From Ilumatobacteraceae bacterium (GTDB lineage Bacteria > Actinomycetota > Acidimicrobiia > Acidimicrobiales > Ilumatobacteraceae): a stretch of DNA of 63,178 bases. The DNA is taken from assembly GCA_023262325.1 (NCBI GenBank), contig JALRBS010000160.1:1-63178 (forward strand), in the 5' to 3' direction. Of the stretch, positions 18,653 through 27,252 are shown piece after piece. A model generated the notes under the pieces. The model saw nothing but the letters and a program-made list of their open reading frames with translations. It had not been told where the DNA came from and searched no databases. Within the stretch, counting starts at the first letter, position 1. Each line of letters starts with the position of its first letter. Both the position numbers and the translations under genes were made by a program.

Positions 18653-19174
18653 TTATCCGGCGTCGATGGTTTCCGGTTCAGGCTCAGTACCGGCATCGGC
18701 GCCGCTGTCAACCGATTCGTCGACCGCTTCAGCGATGTCGACCGCGACCACACGACCCTCCGTGTATGACTCACCGTTCGCAGCAGCAGCCACCGCCTTG
18801 CGAAGCCGCAATGCGTCAAGTGGTTTGACAAGCCATGCCTCAGCCCCGGAGCGTTGTGCGAGAAACACATCGGCGACTCGGTCAAGCAACATCACGACCG
18901 GTGTTTCAGGCACCGCACCAGCAGATGCGTCGAGCCGAAGATCCATGGCGACTGCCATGCCGCCCATCGAACCGATCTGCAAATCGGCGATGACCACATC
19001 AATGTTGCCGTGCGACACGAGTTCGGACACGAGCCGACCCTCGCGACAGACGGTGAACGAGGTGTGTTCATCGCCCAGTGCAGCGGTCACCTCGTTGACA
19101 ACCCAGTCGGCGTCGGTGGCAATGAGAATATGCACGGACGGCACGCTATCTGAATGCGCTTCGAGGCCGGTCAC
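18653..19174 (-). CDS. Stand-alone response-regulator receiver domain
   Basis: About 173 residues. The receiver fold spans residues about 15-135: acidic residues at the end of strand 1 (ATDAD), the phospho-acceptor Asp in DVVIADLQIG, and the switch Lys in WLVKPLD. No DNA-binding or enzymatic output follows, only an acidic tail (DSGADAGTEPEPE). The GTG start overlaps the stop of the upstream ArsA-like gene (GTGA), so the two are co-translated. This suggests that the receiver modulates the ATPase pair or its partner rather than DNA. No kinase lies nearby. Confidence 0.75.
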   Translation of the reverse strand: MTGLEAHSDSVPSVHILIATDADWVVNEVTAALGDEHTSFTVCREGRLVSELVSHGNIDVVIADLQIGSMGGMAVAMDLRLDASAGAVPETPVVMLLDRVADVFLAQRSGAEAWLVKPLDALRLRKAVAAAANGESYTEGRVVAVDIAEAVDESVDSGADAGTEPEPETIDAG

Positions 19175-20229
19175 ACCGTGGAGGCTCGATCGAGCGCATC
19201 GGCAAGCAACATCAGACCTTTCAGATCGTGTACGTCGAACTGAAGACGTTCCACAGCAACGACCTCAACCCCGAATGTCCCAACCTGGTCAATGAGTTGC
19301 AGTTCTGCGTGTCGCAACGTTGTGGTCCACTCGAGCCAATGTGCAAGCGGCTCGCCAATGGGCTTGTCACCTGTTTCTAATGCGGAAAGATCTGGTGTGC
19401 ATCGGTTGAGAATGAATCGATCAACACCGATGCCATTCGCCCGCAGTTCGTCGGCGAATCGTTCGGCCTCAGTTGTTGATGCGGTCGTCGGGGCTGCGAC
19501 AAGCACGAACGCCGTCGAACCTGCCCGCCACATCTTTTGGACGTCGACTGCTCGGGCACGAAATGATGACTCCATACCGGTGAACGATCGGAGAAATGAC
19601 ACCACGTCGTCAAGCACATTCGAACCGATGACGCGACCGATCGCTTTCAGCAGCGGTTGTGTTGCCGTCGCAAACAGTCGTGCAGCGCGCCCTCCACCTC
19701 CCATCAACAGTCGGAAGACCTGGTGATCAAGAAATCGAACGAGTACATCGGGCGCTTGCACGACAGCAAGCGCACGGTCGCTTGGAGGGGTGTCGACGAT
19801 GACGAGATCAAACCGTTCATCATGCACAAGCCGATAGAGCACCTCCGTCGCCATGTATTCCTGGGTGCCCCCGAGTGAGGTCGAAATTGATCGAGTGAAC
19901 TGATTGTTCAGCGCCTCCTCTGCCTGGCCCGGACGAACCGCGTGCGATCGAATGACTCGCTCAAGTTCGACTGCCGGGTCGAGCATCATCGCCCACAGTT
20001 CACCCTCACCGCGCACACCGTCAACCTCGACCGGTTGCGGATCAGCAGTGAGACCTTCTGCGAAACCAAGCGCGTCACCGAGACGCCGAGCAGGGTCAAC
20101 GGTGACGACACACACGCGTCGTCCTTGACGCGCTGCAGACACACCGAGTGCTGCTGCCATCGTTGTTTTCCCGACACCACCCGCGCCACAACACACGACG
20201 ACATTTCGCTCAGCGACGAGGTCACGCAT
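19171..20229 (-). CDS. ArsA/GET3-like ATPase, second of a pair
   Basis: About 352 residues. The P-loop is a deviant Walker A (GAGGVGKTT near residue 15), followed by the switch I region VDPARRLGDAL and the Walker B-like DLVIVDTPPS. A long insert (about 165-215) is hydrophobic and helical, in the place where GET3 proteins bind client helices. The ATG at 20229 is preferred over an extended start at 20313 because the family begins just before the P-loop; it overlaps the stop of the upstream ATPase by 8 bases. The arrangement matches the mycobacterial pair Rv3679/Rv3680, whose products form a heterodimer. No arsenic genes are nearby. Confidence 0.85.
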   Translation of the reverse strand: MRDLVAERNVVVCCGAGGVGKTTMAAALGVSAARQGRRVCVVTVDPARRLGDALGFAEGLTADPQPVEVDGVRGEGELWAMMLDPAVELERVIRSHAVRPGQAEEALNNQFTRSISTSLGGTQEYMATEVLYRLVHDERFDLVIVDTPPSDRALAVVQAPDVLVRFLDHQVFRLLMGGGGRAARLFATATQPLLKAIGRVIGSNVLDDVVSFLRSFTGMESSFRARAVDVQKMWRAGSTAFVLVAAPTTASTTEAERFADELRANGIGVDRFILNRCTPDLSALETGDKPIGEPLAHWLEWTTTLRHAELQLIDQVGTFGVEVVAVERLQFDVHDLKGLMLLADALDRASTV

Positions 20230-21115
20230 CGTGCACCCACCCGGTGAGCCACCTACCAGCGAGGCGCTCGATATCTGAAGTCTCCAACTCCGTCGTTGGC
20301 AGCCGATCGACAACCCGCACGGCGGCGGAACATCCCAAACGAAAACGTGCGATATCGGCGGTCATGTCACATGCACGTTCATGCAGACCAGCGAGCACAC
20401 CGCTAGCAGCCGCGTAGGCGTCGTCAGCGAAATCGATCGTTGGCTCAACCGCGGCAATAACGCCCCCTGCGATCGACACGTTGAGTTGAGCTAACGACGC
20501 ACACAGCTCCAACGATTCGTTTACTGGGGTGGTCTCCGCGAGTGTGACGACGACGGCACCGCACCGATCGCGATCTCGCAACAGCCGTTCAACGTCGCGA
20601 GCCTGATCGCGAATCGGACCACCTTCGACAATGTCGAGAAGCCCATCGACCGACGACAACATCGACATCGCATGTCCGGTGGCAGGCGCGTCAAGGATGA
20701 CGAGGTCATACCGACCCGATTGTGCGAACTGTTTCACCTTGCCGAGAATGACGAGATCGTGAATGCCCGGAGCCGCGGCGCCGACAACTTCGATGACACC
20801 CGACGACGCAAGTCGGCGCGCAAACGCACCGAATCCCTGATCGAGGAGGTAGTCCTCGAGTGCTGACCCTGCCGATACCGCTCGGACATCGATGTCGGTC
20901 GTGCAGAGCCCTCGTAAGCCCTCGCGACCGTCAATCGCAACGACAAGTACCCGTAGGCCGCTGTGATGCGCCGCCGTGGCGAGCATTGCCGCAGTCGTCG
21001 TACGACCAACCCCACCCTTACCAAGTACGAGGAGCACTCGCGCTCCAGCCTCTGCCCTCGGTAAGGTTCCATCGGGAAGCATCCATGGGGCAACCCCGAT
21101 GCTCCTGTCGCTCAC
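20222..21115 (-). CDS. ArsA/GET3-like ATPase, first of a pair
   Basis: About 297 residues with the deviant Walker A GKGGVGRTT near residue 32, where Arg replaces the usual Lys before TT. Also visible are the switch I-like VVAIDGREGLRGL and Walker B-like YDLVILDAPATGH. It is shorter than its partner and lacks the long hydrophobic insert, so the pair probably works as an asymmetric heterodimer. It begins at GTG 21115, 37 bases from the divergent nfeD gene. Confidence 0.85.
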   Translation of the reverse strand: MSDRSIGVAPWMLPDGTLPRAEAGARVLLVLGKGGVGRTTTAAMLATAAHHSGLRVLVVAIDGREGLRGLCTTDIDVRAVSAGSALEDYLLDQGFGAFARRLASSGVIEVVGAAAPGIHDLVILGKVKQFAQSGRYDLVILDAPATGHAMSMLSSVDGLLDIVEGGPIRDQARDVERLLRDRDRCGAVVVTLAETTPVNESLELCASLAQLNVSIAGGVIAAVEPTIDFADDAYAAASGVLAGLHERACDMTADIARFRLGCSAAVRVVDRLPTTELETSDIERLAGRWLTGWVHDA

Positions 21116-21152
21116 GGCGACACCACTCGTTCACACCACCCCGGAGGCACTC

Positions 21153-22448
21153 GTGCGCAGACTAGCGATCGTCGTTGGCATCGTGCTCTCTGTGCTCGGC
21201 ATCGGTGAGCACGTATCCGCACAAGACTCCGTTCCACCGGTCGATGTCCTGCAAGTCGACGGGTTGATCGACCACATCGTCGCCGACGAGATCATTGCGG
21301 CCGTCGATCGTGCAGCGACCGGCGAATCGCAGGCACTTATCTTGCAAGTGAATTCAAAAGGTTCAGTGCTCTCGCCGGACGAACTTGGTGAGGTATTGAG
21401 TGCGGTCGATACCTCGACGGTGCCGGTCGCAGTATGGGTCGGTCCAACCGGTGCCCGTCTCTTTGGCGCAGCAGCACACCTGCTTGGAGTTGCCGATATC
21501 AGTGGGATGGCCCCGGGTGCTCGCATCGGCGAGCTTGACACGTCGATCATCGGCCCGAACGCTGAAGGTGCGGCTCGAATTGCAATGCTCGCCGGTCGAA
21601 CCGTCGGGCTAACCGACGCACGCGACCTCGGCGTACTCGACCAACGTGTCTCCGACGAAGGCATCGCAACCATCGCCAACATGCTCGATGCGCTCGACGG
21701 GTACTCGGAAAATGGTGTCGAACTCGACACGACGACGGAAGTCGTTACCTCTGAGGGCACCGTCCAACGCAACACCATTGCGACACCACGTTTCTCGAAA
21801 CTCGGACTCTTCAACCAACTCCTGCACACCGCAGCAAGCCCTCCCGTTGCATATCTGCTTCTGTTGATCGGGCTTGGCCTGCTCATCTTCGAGTTCTTCA
21901 CCGCCGGTGTTGGTGTTGCCGGCCTCGTCGGAGCCGGTTCGCTCATGCTCGCGGGCTACGGCATCGCTGAACTTCCAGCACGCGCATGGGCGGTTGCGCT
22001 GCTCGTCATCGCAATGCTTGCATTTGCGATCGACGTGCAGGTGGGTCTCCCTCGCACGTGGACCGGCATTGGCATCGTCTTGACGATCGTGGGCAGTTTG
22101 TGGATCTTTGAATCGGTACCGGGAGCGTCACTTCGCCCGACATGGCTGTCGCTCGTCACCGGGATAGGTGGCGTCATGCTCACGTTTACCGCCGGCATGC
22201 CGTCGATGACTCGCACGCGATTTGCGACACCAACGATCGGTCGAGAGTGGATGATCGGGCTTGAAGGTGACGTTGTCACCGCAGTCGATCCAGATGGCAT
22301 CGTCGAAGTTGACGGAGCGCAGTGGCGGGCACGCACCAACCGTGCGACGCCAGTGAATCCTGGCGATCGAATTCGAGTTGTAGCAATTGATGGTGTGACG
22401 CTTGAGGTTGAACCGCTCGAAGGGGCCGCTCGTGACTACCGGCGGTGA
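21153..22448 (+). CDS. NfeD-like membrane serine protease
   Basis: About 431 residues. A signal peptide (residues 1-25) leads to a ClpP/crotonase-like protease domain (about 30-210), then four to five membrane helices (about 235-345) and a C-terminal OB-fold NfeD domain (about 360-425, [18 protein letters not shown]). NfeD proteins act with stomatin-type partners in membrane quality control; no stomatin gene lies here. GTG 21153 is fixed by GGAGG at 21143-21147. Weak conservation around the expected catalytic Ser ([10 protein letters not shown]) makes activity uncertain. The stop overlaps dut. Confidence 0.85.
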   Translation: MRRLAIVVGIVLSVLGIGEHVSAQDSVPPVDVLQVDGLIDHIVADEIIAAVDRAATGESQALILQVNSKGSVLSPDELGEVLSAVDTSTVPVAVWVGPTGARLFGAAAHLLGVADISGMAPGARIGELDTSIIGPNAEGAARIAMLAGRTVGLTDARDLGVLDQRVSDEGIATIANMLDALDGYSENGVELDTTTEVVTSEGTVQRNTIATPRFSKLGLFNQLLHTAASPPVAYLLLLIGLGLLIFEFFTAGVGVAGLVGAGSLMLAGYGIAELPARAWAVALLVIAMLAFAIDVQVGLPRTWTGIGIVLTIVGSLWIFESVPGASLRPTWLSLVTGIGGVMLTFTAGMPSMTRTRFATPTIGREWMIGLEGDVVTAVDPDGIVEVDGAQWRARTNRATPVNPGDRIRVVAIDGVTLEVEPLEGAARDYRR

Positions 22449-22884
22449 TCGCGTCACCGTTGAAGTCACCCGCCTCGATTCCGAACTTCCCCTGCCTGAA
22501 TACGCGCACGCCGGTGATGCGGGTGTCGACCTCTATGCCCGTGAGTCGGCAGTGTTGCCTGCTGCCGGTGGGCGGGTGCTCATACCAACAGGAATCGCTA
22601 TTGCGATTCCGCGCGGCTGGGCTGGATTTGTGCTGCCACGCTCCGGGCTCGCCCTACGGCATGGAGTCACGGTGACGAATTCGCCGGGGCTCATCGACTC
22701 GGCATACCGCGGGGAACTCAAAGTGGTGTTGATGAACTCGGACCCGAACCTCGATTACACCGTTGAACGCGGCGACCGCATTGCTCAACTCGTGATCCAA
22801 CGCGTCAGCGAAATTTCTTGGGTTGAAGTTGATGCTCTCGACGGTGCCGACCGAGGCGGAGGCTTCGGTCACTCGGGTCGTTAA
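22432..22884 (+). CDS. dut: dUTP diphosphatase
   Basis: Hydrolyses dUTP to dUMP, keeping uracil out of DNA. About 150 residues with the trimeric dUTPase motifs in order: [32 protein letters not shown] with the catalytic Asp, GDRIAQLVI, and the C-terminal lid [11 protein letters not shown] 22432 overlaps the end of nfeD by 17 bases; a longer start at 22402 is less likely. Confidence 0.95.
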   Translation: MTTGGDRVTVEVTRLDSELPLPEYAHAGDAGVDLYARESAVLPAAGGRVLIPTGIAIAIPRGWAGFVLPRSGLALRHGVTVTNSPGLIDSAYRGELKVVLMNSDPNLDYTVERGDRIAQLVIQRVSEISWVEVDALDGADRGGGFGHSGR

Positions 22885-22905
22885 GCACCAGACCTTTCGG
22901 TGGTG

Positions 22906-23763
22906 TCACGCCTCGGTGATGGTCACCGATTCGATCGTCACTTGCTCAAGCGGTGGAACACCATTTGAAGCTGGATTGCCTGCGGCGTCAAGCGCCGGCA
23001 GTGTCGTATCGATGCCCTCGATGACCTGACCGAAGAGCGTGTAATTGGGTGGCAGGTTGACGCCGGTTTCGCCGGTGATGATGAAGAACTGACTGCCGTT
23101 CGTGTTCGCGCCACTATTCGCCATGGCGATCGAGCCAATCTCGTATTCGCCGGCCGCAGGAAGTTCATCGGCGAAGCGGTAGCCCGGTCCGCCCGTTCCC
23201 GATGCAGTCGGGTCGCCACATTGCGCCATGAAGTCAGGGATGATTCGGTGGCACTCGGTGCCATCGAAGTAGTGGTATCGGGCAAGGGTGACAAAGTTGT
23301 TCACGGTGAGCGGCGCCTTCGCCTGATCGAGAGCAACAACCAAGGTGCCCTTGTTTGTCACGATTTCGGCGGTGTAGGTCGCACCAGCGTCAATGCACAT
23401 CGGCGGCGCACTTTCGAACGACTGTGTCTTCAACGCGCTGCCATCGGCTGGTGGACACTCGGTCGTTGACACTGCGGTTGTCTCGGGTGTCGCTACTGCG
23501 CTGTCCGTTGCCGTGCTGTCAGTCGGTGCATCACCCGCAGAGTCGGTTGAATACGCATCAGTTGCAGCATCGTTCGCCGGTGCGTCGCTCGAGAATGCTC
23601 CACCAAGTGCGGCGATGCCGACGACGACCCCCAAACCAACGACGAGCAGTGCCCCGATGCGAAAGGCACGACGCTTCACTTGAGTGACTCGTTCGTGACG
23701 CACCTCACGCTGATGACGTGCTGCCTTGTTCGCCTTTTTGCGCTCTCGTTTCGCTGTTCCCAC
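22906..23763 (-). CDS. Membrane-anchored cyclophilin peptidyl-prolyl isomerase
   Basis: About 285 residues: a very basic cytoplasmic head (KRERKKANKAARHQ), one membrane helix (about 36-58), a Ser/Thr/Asp/Ala-rich linker (about 60-115) and a cyclophilin domain (about 125-283). The domain has YFDGTECHRIIPDFMAQCGD, GSIAMANSGANTNGSQFFI and NYTLFGQVIEG. The catalytic Arg (in HRIIPDF) and the QFF motif are intact. It should assist folding outside the membrane. GTG 23763 is fixed by TAGCCT, 8 bases upstream on the minus strand. Confidence 0.92.
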   Translation of the reverse strand: MGTAKRERKKANKAARHQREVRHERVTQVKRRAFRIGALLVVGLGVVVGIAALGGAFSSDAPANDAATDAYSTDSAGDAPTDSTATDSAVATPETTAVSTTECPPADGSALKTQSFESAPPMCIDAGATYTAEIVTNKGTLVVALDQAKAPLTVNNFVTLARYHYFDGTECHRIIPDFMAQCGDPTASGTGGPGYRFADELPAAGEYEIGSIAMANSGANTNGSQFFIITGETGVNLPPNYTLFGQVIEGIDTTLPALDAAGNPASNGVPPLEQVTIESVTITEA

Positions 23764-23796
23764 GACGGCGAAGGCTACCGGCAACTGTGTTGCGAC

Positions 23797-24447
23797 TTAG
23801 GTCGATGACCGGCGCGTACCGTCAGGACCGGGATCCTCCGAGAACCCGCTCGACGGTGGCGCAGCCTTTGGATCAAACACATGTCCGAGTCGCACCGTGT
23901 CGTGCACGAGGTGCAGCCACACGCCACCCAAATTCGGTGTTCGGTCGCCACCGCCGGTGAAGTGTCGTTGCAACGTTCGAATGACACCTGAATGTGACAC
24001 GACGATTGTTGGCGACGAAGGCTCAATGTGCCCCAAGACCTCCGCCGATGCAGCAAGGACACGTTCGAGGACCTCTTCGTAGGGTTCGAAACCCTCGGGA
24101 CGACGATTTCGCTCAAGGAACCCTGGCCACTGCGCACGAATTTCATCAGGCGTGAGCCCTTGCCAAGGGCCTGCATCGGCTTCGCGCCAACGACTATCGG
24201 TCGACGGCGTTGCGAGTTCGAGGTGGGTGGCGATGATCGCCGCAGTCTCGGCCGCTCGCTTCAGGGTCGATGACATCACGTGTCCGAACGTGTGCGGACT
24301 TTCACTGAGGGCGCGTGCCGCAACCTTCGCCTGTCGTCGCCCGAGGTCGGTGAGGTCGATATCAGCAAGGCCCTGCCACTTCGCAACCGCATTCCACAGA
24401 CTCTGACCATGTCGTACGACAAGCAGACTCGGAACCGGTGTAGCCAC
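23797..24447 (-). CDS. Histidine phosphatase family protein
   Basis: About 216 residues with the phosphoglycerate-mutase-like catalytic RHGQS motif (His at about 14), the second basic pocket (SSTLKRAAETA), catalytic Glu in WREADAG and the late His in VVSHSGVI. This branch covers phosphatases for small phosphate esters; the substrate is open. GTG 24447 has TACCCT 8 bases upstream. Related genes sit near mshA and YbjN genes in other actinobacteria, which fits the local order. Confidence 0.85.
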   Translation of the reverse strand: MATPVPSLLVVRHGQSLWNAVAKWQGLADIDLTDLGRRQAKVAARALSESPHTFGHVMSSTLKRAAETAAIIATHLELATPSTDSRWREADAGPWQGLTPDEIRAQWPGFLERNRRPEGFEPYEEVLERVLAASAEVLGHIEPSSPTIVVSHSGVIRTLQRHFTGGGDRTPNLGGVWLHLVHDTVRLGHVFDPKAAPPSSGFSEDPGPDGTRRSST

Positions 24448-24532
24448 GTCAACTGAGGGTATCCCGAGACAATCCGAGGCGCTGTACCAACCTCACACTG
24501 AAGCCACCAAGGTGTCACCTACTATCGAGGGT

Positions 24533-24775
24533 GTGGCAATCGTTCGAATGTTCGCCTCGGCTCGTGAAGCCGCCGGCACCGGACGAGATGTCGTGCCTGG
24601 TGAGACCGTTGGCGAGGTGCTTGCAACTGCAACGGAGCGCTTCGGACCTCGATTTGGAGAGGTGCTGGCGAGTTGTCGCATCTGGGTGAATGGTGACGAC
24701 GCAACAGACGCAACGACGGTGAGCGACGACGATGAAGTGGCCGTGCTGCCGCCAGTCTCGGGAGGATGCTCGTGA
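24533..24775 (+). CDS. MoaD/ThiS-like sulfur-carrier protein with an extended C-terminus
   Basis: An 80-residue beta-grasp protein: VRMFASAREAAG at the N-terminus, VGEVLATATERFG in the helix, RIWVNGDDAT and DEVAVLPPVSGG at the end. MoaD and ThiS are adenylated and thiocarboxylated at a terminal Gly-Gly, but here two residues (Cys-Ser) follow GG. GTG 24533 is fixed by TACTAT 7 bases before it. It is co-translated with the RsiG-like gene (GTGA overlap). No other molybdopterin gene is in the window. Confidence 0.75.
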   Translation: MAIVRMFASAREAAGTGRDVVPGETVGEVLATATERFGPRFGEVLASCRIWVNGDDATDATTVSDDDEVAVLPPVSGGCS

Positions 24776-25308
24776 CGAACGAAGAGAACATCGACTTGCG
24801 TGCCCTCGACCTCGCCACGTTGCGCGCTGAACGTCATCAACTTCAGGACGAGGACGACACCGTGTCGTACGTGCGACGTGCGGCGCAAGCCCGTCTCGAT
24901 CTTGCGACTGCCGAAATTGATCGTCGCGCACACGGGGAACCTGCTCGCCCTGATGACGCAGACCTGTCAGGCGAATTGCGACGGGTACTTTCGCAACACC
25001 TCACTGCAGCCGGACAATCGACACGACCGCCACGCGACGACCGCGACGACCTTGCGGATAGCGACCTTGCGCGCGAACTCGATTCGCTTTGCGCAGCGCA
25101 CGGATTCTCACGACTGCACAGTGGTACGACGCTTGACGATGCCGAGCTCACAGCCCTCGTCGCTGCACTCCAAGAATTTGAGCAACACATTTCGGCGGAC
25201 CGCAAGGCTCGATTTGAACGAATCGACGCGCTAGGCAGCGAACTTGTCCGACGGTACCGAGAAGGCGAAGCATCAGTCGACACCTTGCTCGACCCCATCG
25301 TCGAGTAG
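24772..25308 (+). CDS. RsiG-like anti-sigma factor (AmfC family), putative c-di-GMP binder
   Basis: About 178 residues, strongly helical. Residues 28-43 fit the c-di-GMP motif known from RsiG, E-x3-S-x2-R-x3-Q-x3-D: here D28, S32, R35, Q39 and D43, with Asp in place of the first Glu. Streptomyces RsiG holds a WhiG-type sigma factor when c-di-GMP is bound. A second helical region (about 95-165, DSDLARELDSLCAAHG) resembles the rest of the family. Only one motif copy is visible, as in homodimeric relatives. GTG 24772 is preferred over ATG 24766 because GGAGG ends 6 bases before it. Its sigma partner is not in the window. Confidence 0.65.
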   Translation: MTNEENIDLRALDLATLRAERHQLQDEDDTVSYVRRAAQARLDLATAEIDRRAHGEPARPDDADLSGELRRVLSQHLTAAGQSTRPPRDDRDDLADSDLARELDSLCAAHGFSRLHSGTTLDDAELTALVAALQEFEQHISADRKARFERIDALGSELVRRYREGEASVDTLLDPIVE

Positions 25309-25352
25309 CCCGAGCGGGGAATATGTCTCGCGCTCGATAGGTTGCGACCTTG

Positions 25353-26582
25353 GTGGAGACAGAAAAGCGACGTCGAGTTGCGGTCATTTCCCTTCACACC
25401 TCGCCCCTCGCACAACCGGGGGCGGGAGACAGTGGCGGAATGAACGTGTACGTGCGCGAGATGTCGTCCGCGCTTGCGCAACATGGCACCGAATGCATCG
25501 TGTACACCCGTGCCGATCGCGCTGGCCTTCCCGCCGAAGTGCTGGTTGAACCTGGCCATCGAGTCGTGCACATCGAAGCAGGACCTCACCACCTGCCGAA
25601 AGAGGCCCTCGGTGATGTTGTCGACGAATTCATCGACAAGGTCGTCGCTGACATTGAGGCGCGTGGAGGCGTCGATGTCGTGCACGCCCACTACTGGCTC
25701 AGTGGTGAGGTTGGCCACGCACTGAAACATCGCCTCGATGTGCCGTTCGTCGTGACCTTCCACACGCTCGCCCGTGTCAAGGGCGCCGCAGGCGACACCG
25801 AATCAGCGGTCCGAGATGCTGCGGAGTCCGCACAACTCGGCTGCGCTGACGCCGTGTGCGTTTCCTGTGATGCCGAACGGAGAGATCTCGTTGCTCACTA
25901 TGGCATCCCGCGTGGCCGAATTGAGACCGTGTCACCAGGTGTTGAACACGCGTTCTTCGGTCCAGGCGATCGTCTCGGCGCCCGCCGCGCCATACGTGAA
26001 GATTCAGGCGACCCATTGCTCCTATTCGCCGGCCGAATTCAAGCGCTGAAGGGGCTCGATATCGCGATTCGTGCGCTCGGAGAACTGTCGCACACCTCGG
26101 CGCGACTACTCGTCGTAGGTGGTGCGAGTGGGGCCGAAGGTTCGAGCGAGGAGCGTGCGATGCGTTTACTCGTCGACGACCTTGGCCTGAACGATCGTGT
26201 CCGGTTTGTGTCGCCTCAGCCGCATCATCTGCTCGCTACGTACTATCGGGCCGCCGACGTCGTTGTGGTGCCGAGTCGCAGCGAGAGTTTTGGACTCGTC
26301 GCCCTCGAAGCGGCGGCGTGCGGCACACCCGTTGTTGCGAGCGCGGTCGGCGGACTCACTTCGCTCGTGACCGATGGTGTCACCGGTCTTCTCGTGAATT
26401 CTCGTACCCCGAGCGCCTTCGCTGCTGCGATTGATCGAGTGCTTGCCGATGTGTCGATGGCGCAGTCGATGGCGATGGCAGCCTCGCTGAACTCTTGGGA
26501 CTATTCGTGGACGTCTGCCGCTGATCGGTTGCGTGACCTCTACGAAGATCTTCGAGCCTCTGCGCTGGTGGAGTGCAAGTGA
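25353..26582 (+). CDS. mshA: D-inositol-3-phosphate glycosyltransferase MshA
   Basis: First step of mycothiol synthesis: transfer of GlcNAc from UDP-GlcNAc to 1D-myo-inositol 3-phosphate. A GT-B enzyme of about 409 residues with the MshA opening HTSPLAQPGAGDSGGMNVYVRE, HAHYWLSGEVG, the phosphate pocket FAGRIQALKGLD and the nucleotide-sugar motif SRSESFGLVALEAAACGTPVV. GTG 25353 lies 9 bases after TAGGTT. It overlaps the YbjN gene. Confidence 0.93.
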   Translation: METEKRRRVAVISLHTSPLAQPGAGDSGGMNVYVREMSSALAQHGTECIVYTRADRAGLPAEVLVEPGHRVVHIEAGPHHLPKEALGDVVDEFIDKVVADIEARGGVDVVHAHYWLSGEVGHALKHRLDVPFVVTFHTLARVKGAAGDTESAVRDAAESAQLGCADAVCVSCDAERRDLVAHYGIPRGRIETVSPGVEHAFFGPGDRLGARRAIREDSGDPLLLFAGRIQALKGLDIAIRALGELSHTSARLLVVGGASGAEGSSEERAMRLLVDDLGLNDRVRFVSPQPHHLLATYYRAADVVVVPSRSESFGLVALEAAACGTPVVASAVGGLTSLVTDGVTGLLVNSRTPSAFAAAIDRVLADVSMAQSMAMAASLNSWDYSWTSAADRLRDLYEDLRASALVECK

Positions 26583-27055
26583 GCGAACTGCAGTCGCCGT
26601 CTGCTGTTGGCGATCTCGAATCTCTCATCACGACCTGGCTGCACGAATTTGCTCGTGAGAACAAACTGGTGCTTGCAATTGATCGCGGCACAAGTGATGA
26701 CACCGTATTCGGGGAACCTCGTTGGTACGTGAGAATGTCGGGCGAGGCGAAGGAGTTCATCACCGTGTGGTTGACGCTCGGCCAGCGCACGCTGCGATAT
26801 GAGACGTACGTCATGCCCGCCCCTGAAGAAAACGAACATGAGGTCGCAGCGCAGTTGCTACGACGTAACGATCGACTCGTCGGAGCGCACTTCTCAGTCG
26901 GCGATGAAGACGCCGTCTATCTCAGAGGAGAGATTCCCGATTCAGCGTTAACCGCCGCCGAACTCGACCGCGTGATCGGAACGTTGTACGCAACGGTTGA
27001 GCTTGTGTTTCAACCGCTGATACGGCTCGGATTCGCAAGCCGGTTTGCGTCCTGA
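26579..27055 (+). CDS. YbjN domain protein
   Basis: About 158 residues with the actinobacterial YbjN look: WYVRMSGEAKEFITVWLTLGQRTLRYETYVMPAPEE in the first half, QLLRRNDRL and an LDRVIGTLYATVE helix at the end. YbjN folds like a type III secretion chaperone; function is not established. GTG 26579 overlaps the mshA stop, so it is co-translated with mshA, a linkage also known in other actinobacteria. Confidence 0.85.
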   Translation: MSELQSPSAVGDLESLITTWLHEFARENKLVLAIDRGTSDDTVFGEPRWYVRMSGEAKEFITVWLTLGQRTLRYETYVMPAPEENEHEVAAQLLRRNDRLVGAHFSVGDEDAVYLRGEIPDSALTAAELDRVIGTLYATVELVFQPLIRLGFASRFAS

Positions 27056-27252
27056 GTGACCGTCGCCTGCGTCATCGTCAAACGTGGTGCTCGACCGCGT
27101 TACGAGTAGGTGTGCGATCGGTTTCCGAGTGCCGAACATTTGATACACCCTGGTTGGACTCGCCTCGGATTGGCCACCTCGGGGAGGTCGGACGCCCGGT
27201 TGATCCGAGGCGACGTCACCGACCGGTCATCGTCCATCGCTAGCGTGCTCCT

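Noticed and set aside
19171-21115. Arsenic resistance operon from the ArsA-like genes
   Set aside because: No arsB, arsC, arsD or arsR, and the ATPases match the paired actinobacterial type.
20976-21152. Longer start for the NfeD-like gene
   Set aside because: It would overlap the divergent ATPase gene and hide the signal peptide; GGAGG before GTG 21153 fixes the start.
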